A stretch of DNA of 64,000 nt from Duganella sp. Root336D2 (GTDB lineage Bacteria; Pseudomonadota; Gammaproteobacteria; Burkholderiales; Burkholderiaceae_D). The translations under genes were made by a program, and so were the position numbers. How positions within the stretch are numbered: position 1 is the first letter of the stretch; each line of letters starts with the position of its first letter. The stretch covers positions 323,005 to 387,004 of the forward strand of contig NZ_LMDB01000035.1 of NCBI RefSeq assembly GCF_001425005.1, given 5' to 3'. Positions 55,840 to 64,000 of the stretch are shown here, piece by piece. The notes under the pieces were generated by a model. That model was not told the DNA's origin. It saw nothing but the letters and a program-made list of their open reading frames with translations, and did not search any database.

Positions 55840-57072
55840 ATGAGTGACGTTAAAAAAGTAGTCCTCGCCTACTCCGGCGGCCTGGACACCTCCGTGATCC
55901 TGAAATGGCTGCAGGACAACTACCACTGCGAGATCGTGACCTTCACCGCCGACCTGGGCCAGGGTGAAGAGCTGGAGCCGGCACGCGCCAAGGCGCTGAA
56001 GTTCGGCATCAAGCCTGAGAACATCTTCATCGACGACGTGCGCGAAGAGTTCGTGCGCGACTTCGTGTTCCCTATGTTCCGCGCCAACACCGTGTACGAA
56101 GGCGAATACCTGCTGGGCACCTCGATCGCGCGTCCGCTGATCGCCAAACGCCTGATCGAAATCGCCAACCAGACCGGCGCCGACGCCATCTCGCACGGCG
56201 CCACCGGCAAAGGCAACGACCAGGTCCGCTTCGAACTGGGCGCCTATGCGCTGAAGCCGGGCGTGCGCGTGATCGCTCCATGGCGCGAGTGGGACCTGCT
56301 GTCGCGCGAAAAGCTGCTGAAATACGCGGAAGACGCCGGCATCGCCGTCGACATGAAGCACAAGAACGGCGGCGCGCCATACTCGATGGATGCCAACCTG
56401 CTGCACATCTCCTTCGAAGGGCGCCACCTGGAAAACCCAAGCGCCGAAGCCGAAGAATCGATGTGGCGCTGGACCGTCAGCCCGGAAGCGGCGCCGGACC
56501 AGCCGGAGTACCTGGACATCGAATTCGAAAAGGGCGACATCGTGGCCCTGAACGGCAGCCGCATGTCGCCTGCCACCGTGCTGACTGAGCTGAACCGCCT
56601 GGGCGGCAAGCACGGCATCGGCCGCCTGGACCTGGTGGAAAACCGCTACGTCGGCATGAAGTCGCGCGGCTGCTACGAAACCCCTGGCGGCACCATCATG
56701 CTGAAGGCGCACCGCGCCATCGAGTCGATCACCCTGGACCGCGAAGTGGCCCACCTGAAGGACGACCTGATGCCGCGCTACGCTTCGCTGATTTACAACG
56801 GCTACTGGTGGGCGCCGGAGCGCGTTGCGCTGCAAACCCTGATCGACCACACCCAGGCAACCGTGAACGGCTGGGTACGCGTCAAGCTGTACAAGGGCAA
56901 TGTGATCGTGGTGGCCCGCGATTCGAAGACCGATTCGCTGTTCGACCAGACCATCGCCACCTTCGACGAGGACGGCGGCGCCTACAACCAGGCCGACGCC
57001 GGCGGCTTCATCAAGCTCAACGCGCTGCGCATGCGCATCGCCGCCAACGCACGCAATAAGCGCGGCCAGTAA
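55840..57072 (+). CDS. argG: Argininosuccinate synthase
   Basis: A 410-residue ATP-dependent ligase that converts citrulline and aspartate to argininosuccinate. The ATP loop is AYSGGLDTSVILKWL near 10. Substrate-binding parts are visible: GTSIARPLIAKRLIEIA near 93, SHGATGKGNDQVRFE near 115, and LNRLGGKHGIGRLDLVENRYVGMKS (read as GGKHGIGRLDLVE and NRYVGMKSRG). Length and motifs are those of the class found in most Proteobacteria. It is the last gene of the argFG unit and is followed by a strong terminator. Confidence 0.97.
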   Translation: MSDVKKVVLAYSGGLDTSVILKWLQDNYHCEIVTFTADLGQGEELEPARAKALKFGIKPENIFIDDVREEFVRDFVFPMFRANTVYEGEYLLGTSIARPLIAKRLIEIANQTGADAISHGATGKGNDQVRFELGAYALKPGVRVIAPWREWDLLSREKLLKYAEDAGIAVDMKHKNGGAPYSMDANLLHISFEGRHLENPSAEAEESMWRWTVSPEAAPDQPEYLDIEFEKGDIVALNGSRMSPATVLTELNRLGGKHGIGRLDLVENRYVGMKSRGCYETPGGTIMLKAHRAIESITLDREVAHLKDDLMPRYASLIYNGYWWAPERVALQTLIDHTQATVNGWVRVKLYKGNVIVVARDSKTDSLFDQTIATFDEDGGAYNQADAGGFIKLNALRMRIAANARNKRGQ

Positions 57073-57094
57073 GCTGCTCCCCCGCTTCGCCAAG

Positions 57095-57124
57095 ACGGGC
57101 CGCTTTGCGCGGCCCGTTTTTTTT
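57095..57124 (+). terminator. Intrinsic terminator of argFG
   Basis: A 9-base stem (ACGGGCCGC, 57095-57103; GCGGCCCGT, 57109-57117) with a 5-base loop is followed by a run of eight T ending at 57124. It is 22 bases past the argG stop and isolates the arg genes from the wsp operon. Confidence 0.92.
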
Positions 57125-57170
57125 GCTACATTGCCTTGGAAGAAAGCCCCTCGTCCCCGGAGACCAGCGC

Positions 57171-58982
57171 ATGAATAATCTAAGTATTAAAAATAAACTG
57201 TACATCGGCTTCGGCAGCATAGTGGCAATCATCTTGCTACTGTTGGTCCTGGCCTATAACAATTTCGCCAGCCTGACCGATGCGAACAGGTGGGACAGGC
57301 ACACGATGGAAGTGCTGATCGAGCTTGACCGGATCAACAGCGTATCGTTGCAGATCCAGGTCGATGCGCGCGGCTACATCCTCACCGGCAGCGAGTCCTT
57401 GATCGCCAGCGAGCGCGAAAACGGGGAACTGCTGAAGCAGCATGTCGTGAAAGCGGTCCAGCTTACCGCCGATAACCCGCAGCAGAACGAGCGTTTGAAG
57501 CGCGCGCAGGCTTTATTGGCCACCTGGGCCGACGTCAACATCCGGCGCCAGATCGACAAGCGGCGCGCGCTTGGCGAAACCAAGGGCGCGGCTGAAGTCC
57601 TGGGGCAGTCCTCGGAACTGAAGGAAGCCGGCGCGATTGTCAACAGCGCGCGCGAGCTGCTGGAGCAGGCTGCCGAGGAAGAGCGCCGCCTGTTGGCGGA
57701 ACGCAGCACCAAGGCAGTCGACCTGCACACCAGCCAGAATAACCTGATCATTGGCGGCGGCGCCGCCGTGGTCGTGCTTTCGCTGCTGATCTCCTATACG
57801 CTCGGCCGCGCGATCCTGGGACCGTTGAGCAACCTGACCGCAGCGCTGGCCCGCCTGGGCAGCGGCGATCAGGCGGCACGCACGGAGGTGACCTCCGGCG
57901 ATGAACTGGGCAAGGTCAGCGAGGATTTCAACAAGATGGCCCAGCAACTGCAGGATTCGAGCCAGCGCGAGGTGGAGCAGACCAACCAGTTGCGCGCAAA
58001 AGTCGACGCCCTGCTTGAATCCGTGTCGCGCGCGGCCGGCGGCGACATGACCGGCAAGATCACCGTCACCGGCGACGATGCGATCGGCCAGCTCGGCGAA
58101 GGCCTGCAGCGCATGTTCGACAACCTGCGCCAGTTGCTGAACAACGTGCAGAAAGCCGGCATCCAGGTCACCACCTCGGCTACCGAGATTGCTGCCTCGG
58201 CCAAGCAGCAGGAAGCAACCGGCGTCGAACAGGCGCAGACTTCGGTGGAAGTGCTGAGCACGACCAAGGAGATTTCTTCGAACACTGCGCAGCTCCTGAA
58301 AACCATGGAAGATGCGACTGCGGTAGCCGACTACACGACCAGCGCCACGTCCGAAGCGCAAGGCAACCTGCGCCGCATGGACCAGACCATGCAAAACATG
58401 GTCAACGCCACCGACTCGATCAATGCCAAGCTGGCGGCCTTGTCGGAAAAGGCTTCCAACATCAACTCCGTGCTGACCACCATTACCAAGGTGGCCGACC
58501 AGACCAATATCCTGTCGCTGAATGCCGCCATCGAGGCCGAGAAGGCCGGTGAAGCAGGACGCGGCTTCTCGGTGGTGGCAACTGAGATCCGGCGCCTGGC
58601 CGACCAGACCTCGGTGTCGACCTGGGATATCGAACAGATGCTGAAGGAAATGCAGTCGGCCGTCTCGGCCAGCGTGATGGGCATGGACAAGTTCTCGGAA
58701 GAGATCCGCCGCAGCGTGGGCGAAGTACGCCAGGTGACCGACCAGTTGTCGGGCGTGATGGACCAGGTGCAGAAGCTGGCGCCGCAATTCGACGCCGTGC
58801 TGCAAGGCATGCAGGCGCAGGCGGTCGGGGCGCAGCAGATCACCGAGACCATGATGCAGCTGAACGATGCCACGCAGCAGACCGTTGAGTCGCTGAAGGC
58901 TACCAGCGAAGCCGTGCACCAGCTGCAATATGCGGCCGGCGACCTGCAATCGAGCGTCTCCACTTTCGCCGTGAACGCATGA
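57171..58982 (+). CDS. wspA: WspA-type chemoreceptor
   Basis: A 603-residue receptor of the Wsp surface-sensing system. It has membrane helix 1 (about 10-32), a helical CHASE3-like periplasmic domain (about 33-188) and helix 2 (about 190-212). Next is a HAMP domain (GPLSNLTAALARLGSGD), a second HAMP-like segment (SVSRAAGGDMTGKITVTGDD) and the signalling domain. The hairpin has DQTNILSLNAAIEAEKAGEA and RRLADQTSVSTWDIEQM, the form typical of WspA. The ATG at 57171 has GGAG upstream; the frame is open earlier, inside the arg terminator, but that is not gene. It overlaps wspB by four bases. Confidence 0.92.
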   Translation: MNNLSIKNKLYIGFGSIVAIILLLLVLAYNNFASLTDANRWDRHTMEVLIELDRINSVSLQIQVDARGYILTGSESLIASERENGELLKQHVVKAVQLTADNPQQNERLKRAQALLATWADVNIRRQIDKRRALGETKGAAEVLGQSSELKEAGAIVNSARELLEQAAEEERRLLAERSTKAVDLHTSQNNLIIGGGAAVVVLSLLISYTLGRAILGPLSNLTAALARLGSGDQAARTEVTSGDELGKVSEDFNKMAQQLQDSSQREVEQTNQLRAKVDALLESVSRAAGGDMTGKITVTGDDAIGQLGEGLQRMFDNLRQLLNNVQKAGIQVTTSATEIAASAKQQEATGVEQAQTSVEVLSTTKEISSNTAQLLKTMEDATAVADYTTSATSEAQGNLRRMDQTMQNMVNATDSINAKLAALSEKASNINSVLTTITKVADQTNILSLNAAIEAEKAGEAGRGFSVVATEIRRLADQTSVSTWDIEQMLKEMQSAVSASVMGMDKFSEEIRRSVGEVRQVTDQLSGVMDQVQKLAPQFDAVLQGMQAQAVGAQQITETMMQLNDATQQTVESLKATSEAVHQLQYAAGDLQSSVSTFAVNA

Positions 58983-59437
58983 GAGTATTAGTCTTCCACA
59001 TTGGCGCCGACCGCTACGGCCTTCCGTTGCGGCAGGTGCGGCGCGTGCTGCCCTTGCTGGAGCTGAAGGGTATTCCGCTGGCGCCGGACTGTGTGGCGGG
59101 CTTGCTCAACCTGCACGGCGACCCGATGCCGGTGATCGACCTGTCGCGCATCAGCGGCGGCGCGCCGGCGCGCCAGCATTTCGACACCCGCATCGTACTG
59201 GTCGATTACACGGCGCCCGGTGGCAAGGTGTACGCGCTGGGGCTGATGGCCGAGCGCGTACAGGGCGTGCAGGACGTTTCGACGCAGGACCTGGCGCCAA
59301 GCGGCGTGCAGGGCGCTCCTTTCCTGGGCCGCGTGGCTGGCGATGCGAAAGGCCTGGTGCAACTGGTCGAGGTGAACGACCTGCTGCCGGCCGAGTTGCG
59401 GGCGCGCCTGTTCCCGGCGCAGGCTGAAGCCATATGA
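58979..59437 (+). CDS. wspB: CheW-domain protein WspB
   Basis: A 152-residue CheW-like coupling protein: VLVFHIGADRYGLPLRQVRRV at the start (split as VLVFHIGADRYG and LPLRQVRRV), PLAPDCVAGLLNLHGDPMPVIDLS in the middle and VYALGLMAERVQGVQDV near 90, ending GLVQLVEVNDLLP. It links WspA to the kinase WspE. It is named by its place between wspA and wspC; the overlaps (ATGA at both ends) show one transcript. Confidence 0.92.
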   Translation: MRVLVFHIGADRYGLPLRQVRRVLPLLELKGIPLAPDCVAGLLNLHGDPMPVIDLSRISGGAPARQHFDTRIVLVDYTAPGGKVYALGLMAERVQGVQDVSTQDLAPSGVQGAPFLGRVAGDAKGLVQLVEVNDLLPAELRARLFPAQAEAI

Positions 59438-60711
59438 ATGTGCTTTCCACATTGCGCCGCCTGACCGGCATGAACCTGGCCCGCAGCACGGTCGAACAGG
59501 CGGTGAAGCGGCGCATGCAGGCCACTGGTGAAACGGTGCGCAAGGCTTATGCCGACCAGCTTGGCGAGGCGGAGCTGCGCGAGCTGGTGGAACTGGTGGT
59601 GGTGCCGGAGTCCTGGCTGTTCCGCGATCCGCAAGCGTTTGCAGCGGCGGCCGCGTTCGTGCGCCAGCGGCTGGCCGAAGGGGCCAAAGTCGTACGCATC
59701 CTGTCCGTGCCCTGTGCCGGCGGCGAGGAGCCTTATTCCATGGCGATGGCCTTGTGCGATGCTGGCGTAAAACCACAATCGTTCGTGATCGACGCCGTGG
59801 ATATCAGCGCAGCCTGCATTGCGCGCGCCGAAGCGGGCATATTCGGGCGCAACGCTTTTCGCGGCCAGGATTTGTCGTTCCGCGAGCGCTATTTCACCTG
59901 CTCCGGCGACGATGAACTGTACCGCATCAACGATGCGCTGCGGGCGCGCATCCGCTTCGGCCGGGGCAGCATACTGGAAGGCGAGCTTGGCTCGGCGCGC
60001 CAGTACGACGTCATTTTCTGCCGCAACCTGCTGATCTATTTCGATGAGCAGACCACCGCCGCCGCCATCGAGCGCCTGTCGGAGCACCTGTCCAGTGACG
60101 GCATGATCCTGGCGGGGTACGCGGAGGTGCCGTCTTTCGTCCGCCACGGCTTTTCGCCCCTCCCGCACCGCCAGGCATTCGCCCTGCGCAAGGACATCAA
60201 GCGGCCTGGCGCCCCTGCCCGCGCCGCCCTGCCCGCCGGCGCCGATCGCACGCAACGCCCCGCGGGCCAAGCCGCCGTCCCGTCCGGCGCCCGGCAGCAC
60301 CCGGCGGCCGCGCCTGGCGCTGCACGCCCCAGCGTCCGGCCCAGCGGCACCGCGCCGGCCGCGCCAGCCGCTACACCGCCGATGGCCGCCGCCGGCGACC
60401 AGTCCCTGCTCGCGCATGCGCGCAAGCTGGCCGACGCCGGAAAACCGCAGGAAGCCGCCGCCGCCTGCCGCGAATTCCTCGCCCGGCAGCCCGAATCGGC
60501 CGACGCTTATTTCATCCTCGGCGTGCTGGCAGAAACTGCCGGCAAACCAGGCGACGCCGAAACGCACCTGAAACGCTGCATCTACCTGCAGCCGGACCAT
60601 TACGAAGCCCTGTGCCACCTGGCCCTGCTGCAAGAGCAAGGCGGCAACAGCAGCGCCGCCGCCACGCTGAAGGCACGTGCGGCGCGCGCCTTCCAGCGCC
60701 AGCAGCCATAG
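59434..60711 (+). CDS. wspC: CheR-TPR methyltransferase WspC
   Basis: A 425-residue receptor methyltransferase. The CheR N-domain has LVVVPESWLFRDPQAF near 60. The SAM domain contains ILSVPCAGGEEPYSMAMAL, VIDAVDISAACIARAEAGI and YDVIFCRNLLIYFDEQTT. A Pro/Ala linker (about 255-320) leads to two or three TPR units (SLLAHARKLADAGKPQEAA, SADAYFILGVLAETAGKPGD). In Pseudomonas WspC methylates WspA and keeps the system responsive. It differs from the operon 1 CheR in having a shorter TPR part. wspD starts 19 bases later. Confidence 0.93.
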   Translation: MNVLSTLRRLTGMNLARSTVEQAVKRRMQATGETVRKAYADQLGEAELRELVELVVVPESWLFRDPQAFAAAAAFVRQRLAEGAKVVRILSVPCAGGEEPYSMAMALCDAGVKPQSFVIDAVDISAACIARAEAGIFGRNAFRGQDLSFRERYFTCSGDDELYRINDALRARIRFGRGSILEGELGSARQYDVIFCRNLLIYFDEQTTAAAIERLSEHLSSDGMILAGYAEVPSFVRHGFSPLPHRQAFALRKDIKRPGAPARAALPAGADRTQRPAGQAAVPSGARQHPAAAPGAARPSVRPSGTAPAAPAATPPMAAAGDQSLLAHARKLADAGKPQEAAAACREFLARQPESADAYFILGVLAETAGKPGDAETHLKRCIYLQPDHYEALCHLALLQEQGGNSSAAATLKARAARAFQRQQP

Positions 60712-60730
60712 TGATAGCCGACGAGAACAA

Positions 60731-61402
60731 ATGACTGACCAAATCCAAGACCTGGACGCCTGCTGGAACCGAATCGGCATCGCCGGCGACCATAGCTGCG
60801 AAGTCCTCGACAAGGCAGTCCACTGCCGCAATTGCGGGGTGTACGCCGATGCGGCGCTGCGCAACCTGCAGCGCCCGGTCAATCCCGGCTACCTGCGCGA
60901 ATGGGCGGAACACTTCCGCGCCCCGCAGGACGCAGGCGCGCGCCACGACAGCTCCTGCGTCGCCTTCCGCATTGGCCGTGAATGGCTCGCCCTGCCGACC
61001 CATATGTTCCAGCAGATTGCGCCGAAAGCCATTCCGCACCGCCTGCCCCACCGCGACGCACGCGGCTTGCGCGGCGTGGTGAACGCAGGTGGCAAGCTGT
61101 ATCCCTGCATCTCCCTTGCCGAATTGCTGGGAGTCGACGAATCCGGCGGCGAGGCGAGCGCCGGCCGCCATACCTTCGCCCGCATGCTGCTGGTGCAATG
61201 GGAAAGCCAGGTGTACGCCCTGCCAGTGGCCGAACTGCACGGCATCATCCGCTATTCCGCCGGCGACCTGAAAGCGCCGGCCGCCACCATCAACAAGGGC
61301 ATTCAGCGTTACCTGGCCGGCGTACTGCCGCACCAGGACATGCAGGTCGGCTGCCTGGACGATAGCCTGCTCGGCTACCAACTCGCGAGGACCTTGCGAT
61401 GA
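60731..61402 (+). CDS. wspD: CheW-domain protein WspD
   Basis: A 223-residue coupling protein. It has the N-terminal extension typical of WspD: LDACWNRIGIAGDHSCEVL and CRNCGVYADAALRNL, with four Cys that could bind a metal. The CheW domain follows (VAFRIGREWLALPTHMFQQI, GVVNAGGKLYPCISLAELLG, VYALPVAELHGIIRYSAGDL). In Pseudomonas WspD helps to place WspA around the cell. It starts at the ATG at 60731 and overlaps wspE by ATGA. The Cys-rich head is not present in the CheW proteins of operon 1. Confidence 0.94.
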   Translation: MTDQIQDLDACWNRIGIAGDHSCEVLDKAVHCRNCGVYADAALRNLQRPVNPGYLREWAEHFRAPQDAGARHDSSCVAFRIGREWLALPTHMFQQIAPKAIPHRLPHRDARGLRGVVNAGGKLYPCISLAELLGVDESGGEASAGRHTFARMLLVQWESQVYALPVAELHGIIRYSAGDLKAPAATINKGIQRYLAGVLPHQDMQVGCLDDSLLGYQLARTLR

Positions 61403-63669
61403 GCGACAAGAAGGACGACCTGAGCCAGTTCTCCATGCTCGACCTGTTCCGTATGGAGGCCGACAGCCAGACCCAGATCCTGACCGACGGCCTGCTTGCC
61501 TTCGAGCGCCAAAACGACCCGGCCGCCGTTGAATCCATGATGCGCGCCGCGCATTCGATCAAGGGCGCCGCGTCCATCGTCGGGCTGGAGATGATCGTGC
61601 AGCTTGCGCACGGCATGGAGGACGCGTTCCTCGCCGCCCAGGCGGGCAAACTCAAACTGGCGCCGAACCGGGTCGACGCCCTGCTGGCGGGGGTCGACCT
61701 GATCGTGCAGTGCTCGCGCGTCAACGGCGACCTCGATGCGTGGCTGGCAGCCAACAGCGCCCAGGTCAGCAAAACCATGAATGATGTGCAGGGCATTGCT
61801 TTCCTGCCGGAGCCGGTGCTGCTGCCGCCCATAGCCTTTGCACCGGCTGCGCCGGCGCCGGCCGAGGCGCCGGTTCTTGCGCTGGAAGCCGCGCCGGCCG
61901 ACGCGGTTGCCGAACAGCCGGTCCCGGGCCGCAGCCTGCCGCCGATGAAAAACGCGCAAAATTTCGACCGCCTGCTCGCGCTGGCGAGCGAAGCGCGCAT
62001 CAACGCCCACCAGCTGCATCCGCTGATCCAGGGCATGCAGCGTTATAAGCGCAACCAGGCCGCCCTGTTCGCGGTACTGGAAGAGGTGATGGAAGCGGCC
62101 TCCCACAGCAGCGACCCGACACTGAAGGAAAAGGCCCTGCTGGCGATCCAGAAAAGCCAGCCGCTCAAGCAGTTCATGCTGGAGCACATCACCGACATGG
62201 AAAGCTACGAACGCCGCCTGCTGACGGGTTCGGAAAACATGGTCGATGAAGTACTGTCGCTGCGCATGCGCCCCTTCCGCGACGGCATCCAGCACTTTCC
62301 GCGCATGGTGCGCGACCTGGCCCGCAACCTGGGCAAGGATGTGGTGCTGCAGGTGGAAGGCGAAGACACCCTGGTCGACCGCGACATCCTGCTGCGCATC
62401 GAGGGCCCGCTGAACCACATGCTGCGCAACGCCGTCGACCACGGCATGGAGACTGCGCAGGAACGGCTTGCAGCCGGCAAGCCGGCTACCGGCACCATCG
62501 TGCTGGAGGCGCGCCACCGTGCCGGCATGCTGAATATTGAACTCAGCGACGACGGCCGTGGAGTCGACCCGGAAAAAATCCGCCGCAGCATCATCGAGCG
62601 CAAGATGGCCACCGAACAGATGGTGGCCGTCATGTCGCATGCGGAGCTGATGGAATTCCTGTTCCTGCCCGCCTTCAGCCTGAAAGGCGGCATTACCGAG
62701 ATTTCCGGCCGCGGCGTGGGCCTGGACATCGTGCACGACACCATCCGCCAGCAAAACGGCACGGTGCGCATCGAATCCGAAATGGGCAAGGGTTTCCGCA
62801 CCTCGATCACGCTGCCGCTCACACAGTCGATCGTGCGCGCCCTGGTGGTGGACGTCAAAGGCGAAGCCTACGCCGTCCCCATCGTCAAGGTGGAACGCGT
62901 CCTGATGGTGCCGCAAGGCGCCGTGCACACCCTGGAAAACAAACAGTTCTTCGACCATGGCGGCGAGCACCTGGGCCTGGTGGCTGCCGCCCAGGTGCTG
63001 CAACTGGGCGACATGGCGCATGCCGAGGAAATGCCGGTGGTGGTGATCGGCGGCAGCGCGCGCCGCTATGCCCTGGTCGTGGACAAGATCCGCGGCGAAG
63101 AAAGCCTGGCAGTACAAGCCATTGACCCGATTTTCGGCAAGATGCGCGATATTTCCGCCGCCGCCTTGCTGGATGACGGCGAGCCGGTGCTGATCCTGGA
63201 CGTACCCGACCTGTTGCTTTCGGTCGAAAAGCTGCTGGAAGAAGGCGGCCTGCATCAACTTGCGCGCGCAGACCACGCCGGACGGCGTAGAATGAAACGC
63301 ATCCTTGTCGTGGACGATTCGCTTACAGTGCGCGAAATGGAGCGTAAACTGCTCGCCGGGCGCGGTTTTGAAGTGGACATCGCCATCGACGGCATCGATG
63401 GCTGGAACGTGGTGCGCAGCGGCGATTACGACCTGGTCATCACCGACGTCGACATGCCGCGCATGGATGGCATCGAACTGGTCACCCTGATCAAGAAAGA
63501 CCTGCACTTGCATAAGCTGCCCGTCATGATCGTCTCCTACAAAGACCGGCCGGAAGACCGCGCACGCGGCCTGGCCGCGGGGGCGGACTATTACCTGACC
63601 AAGGGCAGCTTCCACGACGAGACGCTGCTTGACGCAGTGTCCGACCTGATAGGCGACGCGTACCGATGA
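61399..63669 (+). CDS. wspE: Hybrid CheA-type kinase WspE
   Basis: A 756-residue kinase: Hpt with His52 in MRAAHSIKGAASIVG, a Pro/Ala linker (about 140-180), dimerisation helices, and the ATPase domain (MLRNAVDHGMETAQERL; LSDDGRGVDPEKI; ISGRGVGLDIVHD). A CheW-like regulatory domain (about 470-620) and a receiver (ILVVDDSLTVREMER, VITDVDMPRMDG) follow. In the known system it phosphorylates WspR, a receiver-GGDEF cyclase, and WspF. It overlaps wspD and wspF by four bases each. The same domain order is found in the operon 1 CheA. Confidence 0.95.
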   Translation: MSDKKDDLSQFSMLDLFRMEADSQTQILTDGLLAFERQNDPAAVESMMRAAHSIKGAASIVGLEMIVQLAHGMEDAFLAAQAGKLKLAPNRVDALLAGVDLIVQCSRVNGDLDAWLAANSAQVSKTMNDVQGIAFLPEPVLLPPIAFAPAAPAPAEAPVLALEAAPADAVAEQPVPGRSLPPMKNAQNFDRLLALASEARINAHQLHPLIQGMQRYKRNQAALFAVLEEVMEAASHSSDPTLKEKALLAIQKSQPLKQFMLEHITDMESYERRLLTGSENMVDEVLSLRMRPFRDGIQHFPRMVRDLARNLGKDVVLQVEGEDTLVDRDILLRIEGPLNHMLRNAVDHGMETAQERLAAGKPATGTIVLEARHRAGMLNIELSDDGRGVDPEKIRRSIIERKMATEQMVAVMSHAELMEFLFLPAFSLKGGITEISGRGVGLDIVHDTIRQQNGTVRIESEMGKGFRTSITLPLTQSIVRALVVDVKGEAYAVPIVKVERVLMVPQGAVHTLENKQFFDHGGEHLGLVAAAQVLQLGDMAHAEEMPVVVIGGSARRYALVVDKIRGEESLAVQAIDPIFGKMRDISAAALLDDGEPVLILDVPDLLLSVEKLLEEGGLHQLARADHAGRRRMKRILVVDDSLTVREMERKLLAGRGFEVDIAIDGIDGWNVVRSGDYDLVITDVDMPRMDGIELVTLIKKDLHLHKLPVMIVSYKDRPEDRARGLAAGADYYLTKGSFHDETLLDAVSDLIGDAYR

Positions 63670-64000
63670 GGATAGGGATTGCCAACGACGTGCCGATGGC
63701 GGCAGAGGCGCTGCGGCGCGTGGTCGCCAGCACGCAGGAACACCAGGTTGCATGGATCGCCCGCACCGGTCTCGAAGCGGTATATAAATGCGCCACCGAC
63801 CGTCCGGACCTGGTCCTGATGGACCTCAATATGCCGGAACTGGACGGGGTCGAAGCGACGCGCCGCATCATGGAGGAATGCCCGTGCGCCATCCTGGTGG
63901 TAACCGGGCGCCCGCAGGACAATGTCAACCAGGTGTTCCGCGCCCTGGGCGCGGGGGCGCTCGACGTGACGGCCACCCCGGTGCTGCAGGGGAAACAAGG
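63666..64000 (+). CDS. wspF: CheB-type methylesterase WspF (cut by window edge)
   Basis: The first 111 codons of a response regulator-methylesterase. The receiver reads MRIGIANDVPMAAEALRR, with the acceptor Asp53 in LVLMDLNMPELDGVEA and LVVTGRPQDNVNQVFRALG. The esterase domain lies beyond the window. In Pseudomonas loss of WspF locks the system on and raises cyclic di-GMP. The start overlaps the wspE stop (ATGA). A wspR gene is expected next, outside the window. Confidence 0.93.
   Translation, partial: MRIGIANDVPMAAEALRRVVASTQEHQVAWIARTGLEAVYKCATDRPDLVLMDLNMPELDGVEATRRIMEECPCAILVVTGRPQDNVNQVFRALGAGALDVTATPVLQGKQ

Noticed and set aside
61375..63753. Open frame of 792 codons on the minus strand
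   Set aside because: Antisense of wspE, which has full-length domain support on the plus strand.

Overview
The window is high-GC, densely coding DNA of a betaproteobacterium, most likely Oxalobacteraceae (Massilia, Duganella, Telluria group). This rests on gene content: a PEP-CTERM protein, secreted pectin- and starch-degrading enzymes, a Wsp chemosensory operon, the orn / M48 protease / phhB / rsgA neighbourhood and adjacent argF-argG. No tRNA, rRNA, CRISPR array, intact insertion sequence or prophage was seen.

Layout. 0-5.9 kb: IMPACT/YigZ protein, a PAS-GGDEF diguanylate cyclase, a DUF2970 protein, a chemoreceptor gene broken by a frameshift, and a TcyP-type cystine transporter. 5.9-8.1 kb: a lower-GC patch of small and decaying genes (one intact GNAT, one small CxxC membrane protein, several remnants). 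8.1-21 kb: secreted carbohydrate metabolism, with a PEP-CTERM protein and a 1178-residue pectate lyase-pectinesterase fusion behind a GntR-like palindrome, then a histidine phosphatase and NnrD, a secreted isoamylase and a GH42 beta-galactosidase. 20.9-30.3 kb: a FadL-type porin and an RND efflux operon with one adaptor and two closely related permeases. 30.4-36.5 kb: membrane and stress genes (DUF212, DUF475, a very long Ala/Glu coiled-coil protein, srkA, a YecA/SEC-C protein).

36.7-46.9 kb: a complete chemosensory operon (CheW, CheR-TPR, CheW, receptor, CheA-REC, CheB) whose last genes encode a REC-REC-REC-kinase-REC-pseudoREC hybrid and a lone receiver instead of a flagellar CheY or a GGDEF effector. 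47-57.1 kb: a dienoyl-CoA isomerase-like crotonase, a truncated ABC-2 permease, orn, an M48 protease/phhB/rsgA/sensor kinase run, and argF-argG with a strong terminator. 57.2 kb to the end: a wsp operon (wspA to the start of wspF), normally the surface sensor controlling cyclic di-GMP.

The genes form two signalling modules of similar composition about 10 kb apart, plus a polymer-degradation block. Palindromic intergenic repeats sharing the core TTGGGGTCA (four copies of one type, plus a related long hairpin) lie at gene 3' ends. The least described item is the first chemosensory operon with its multi-receiver output kinase.
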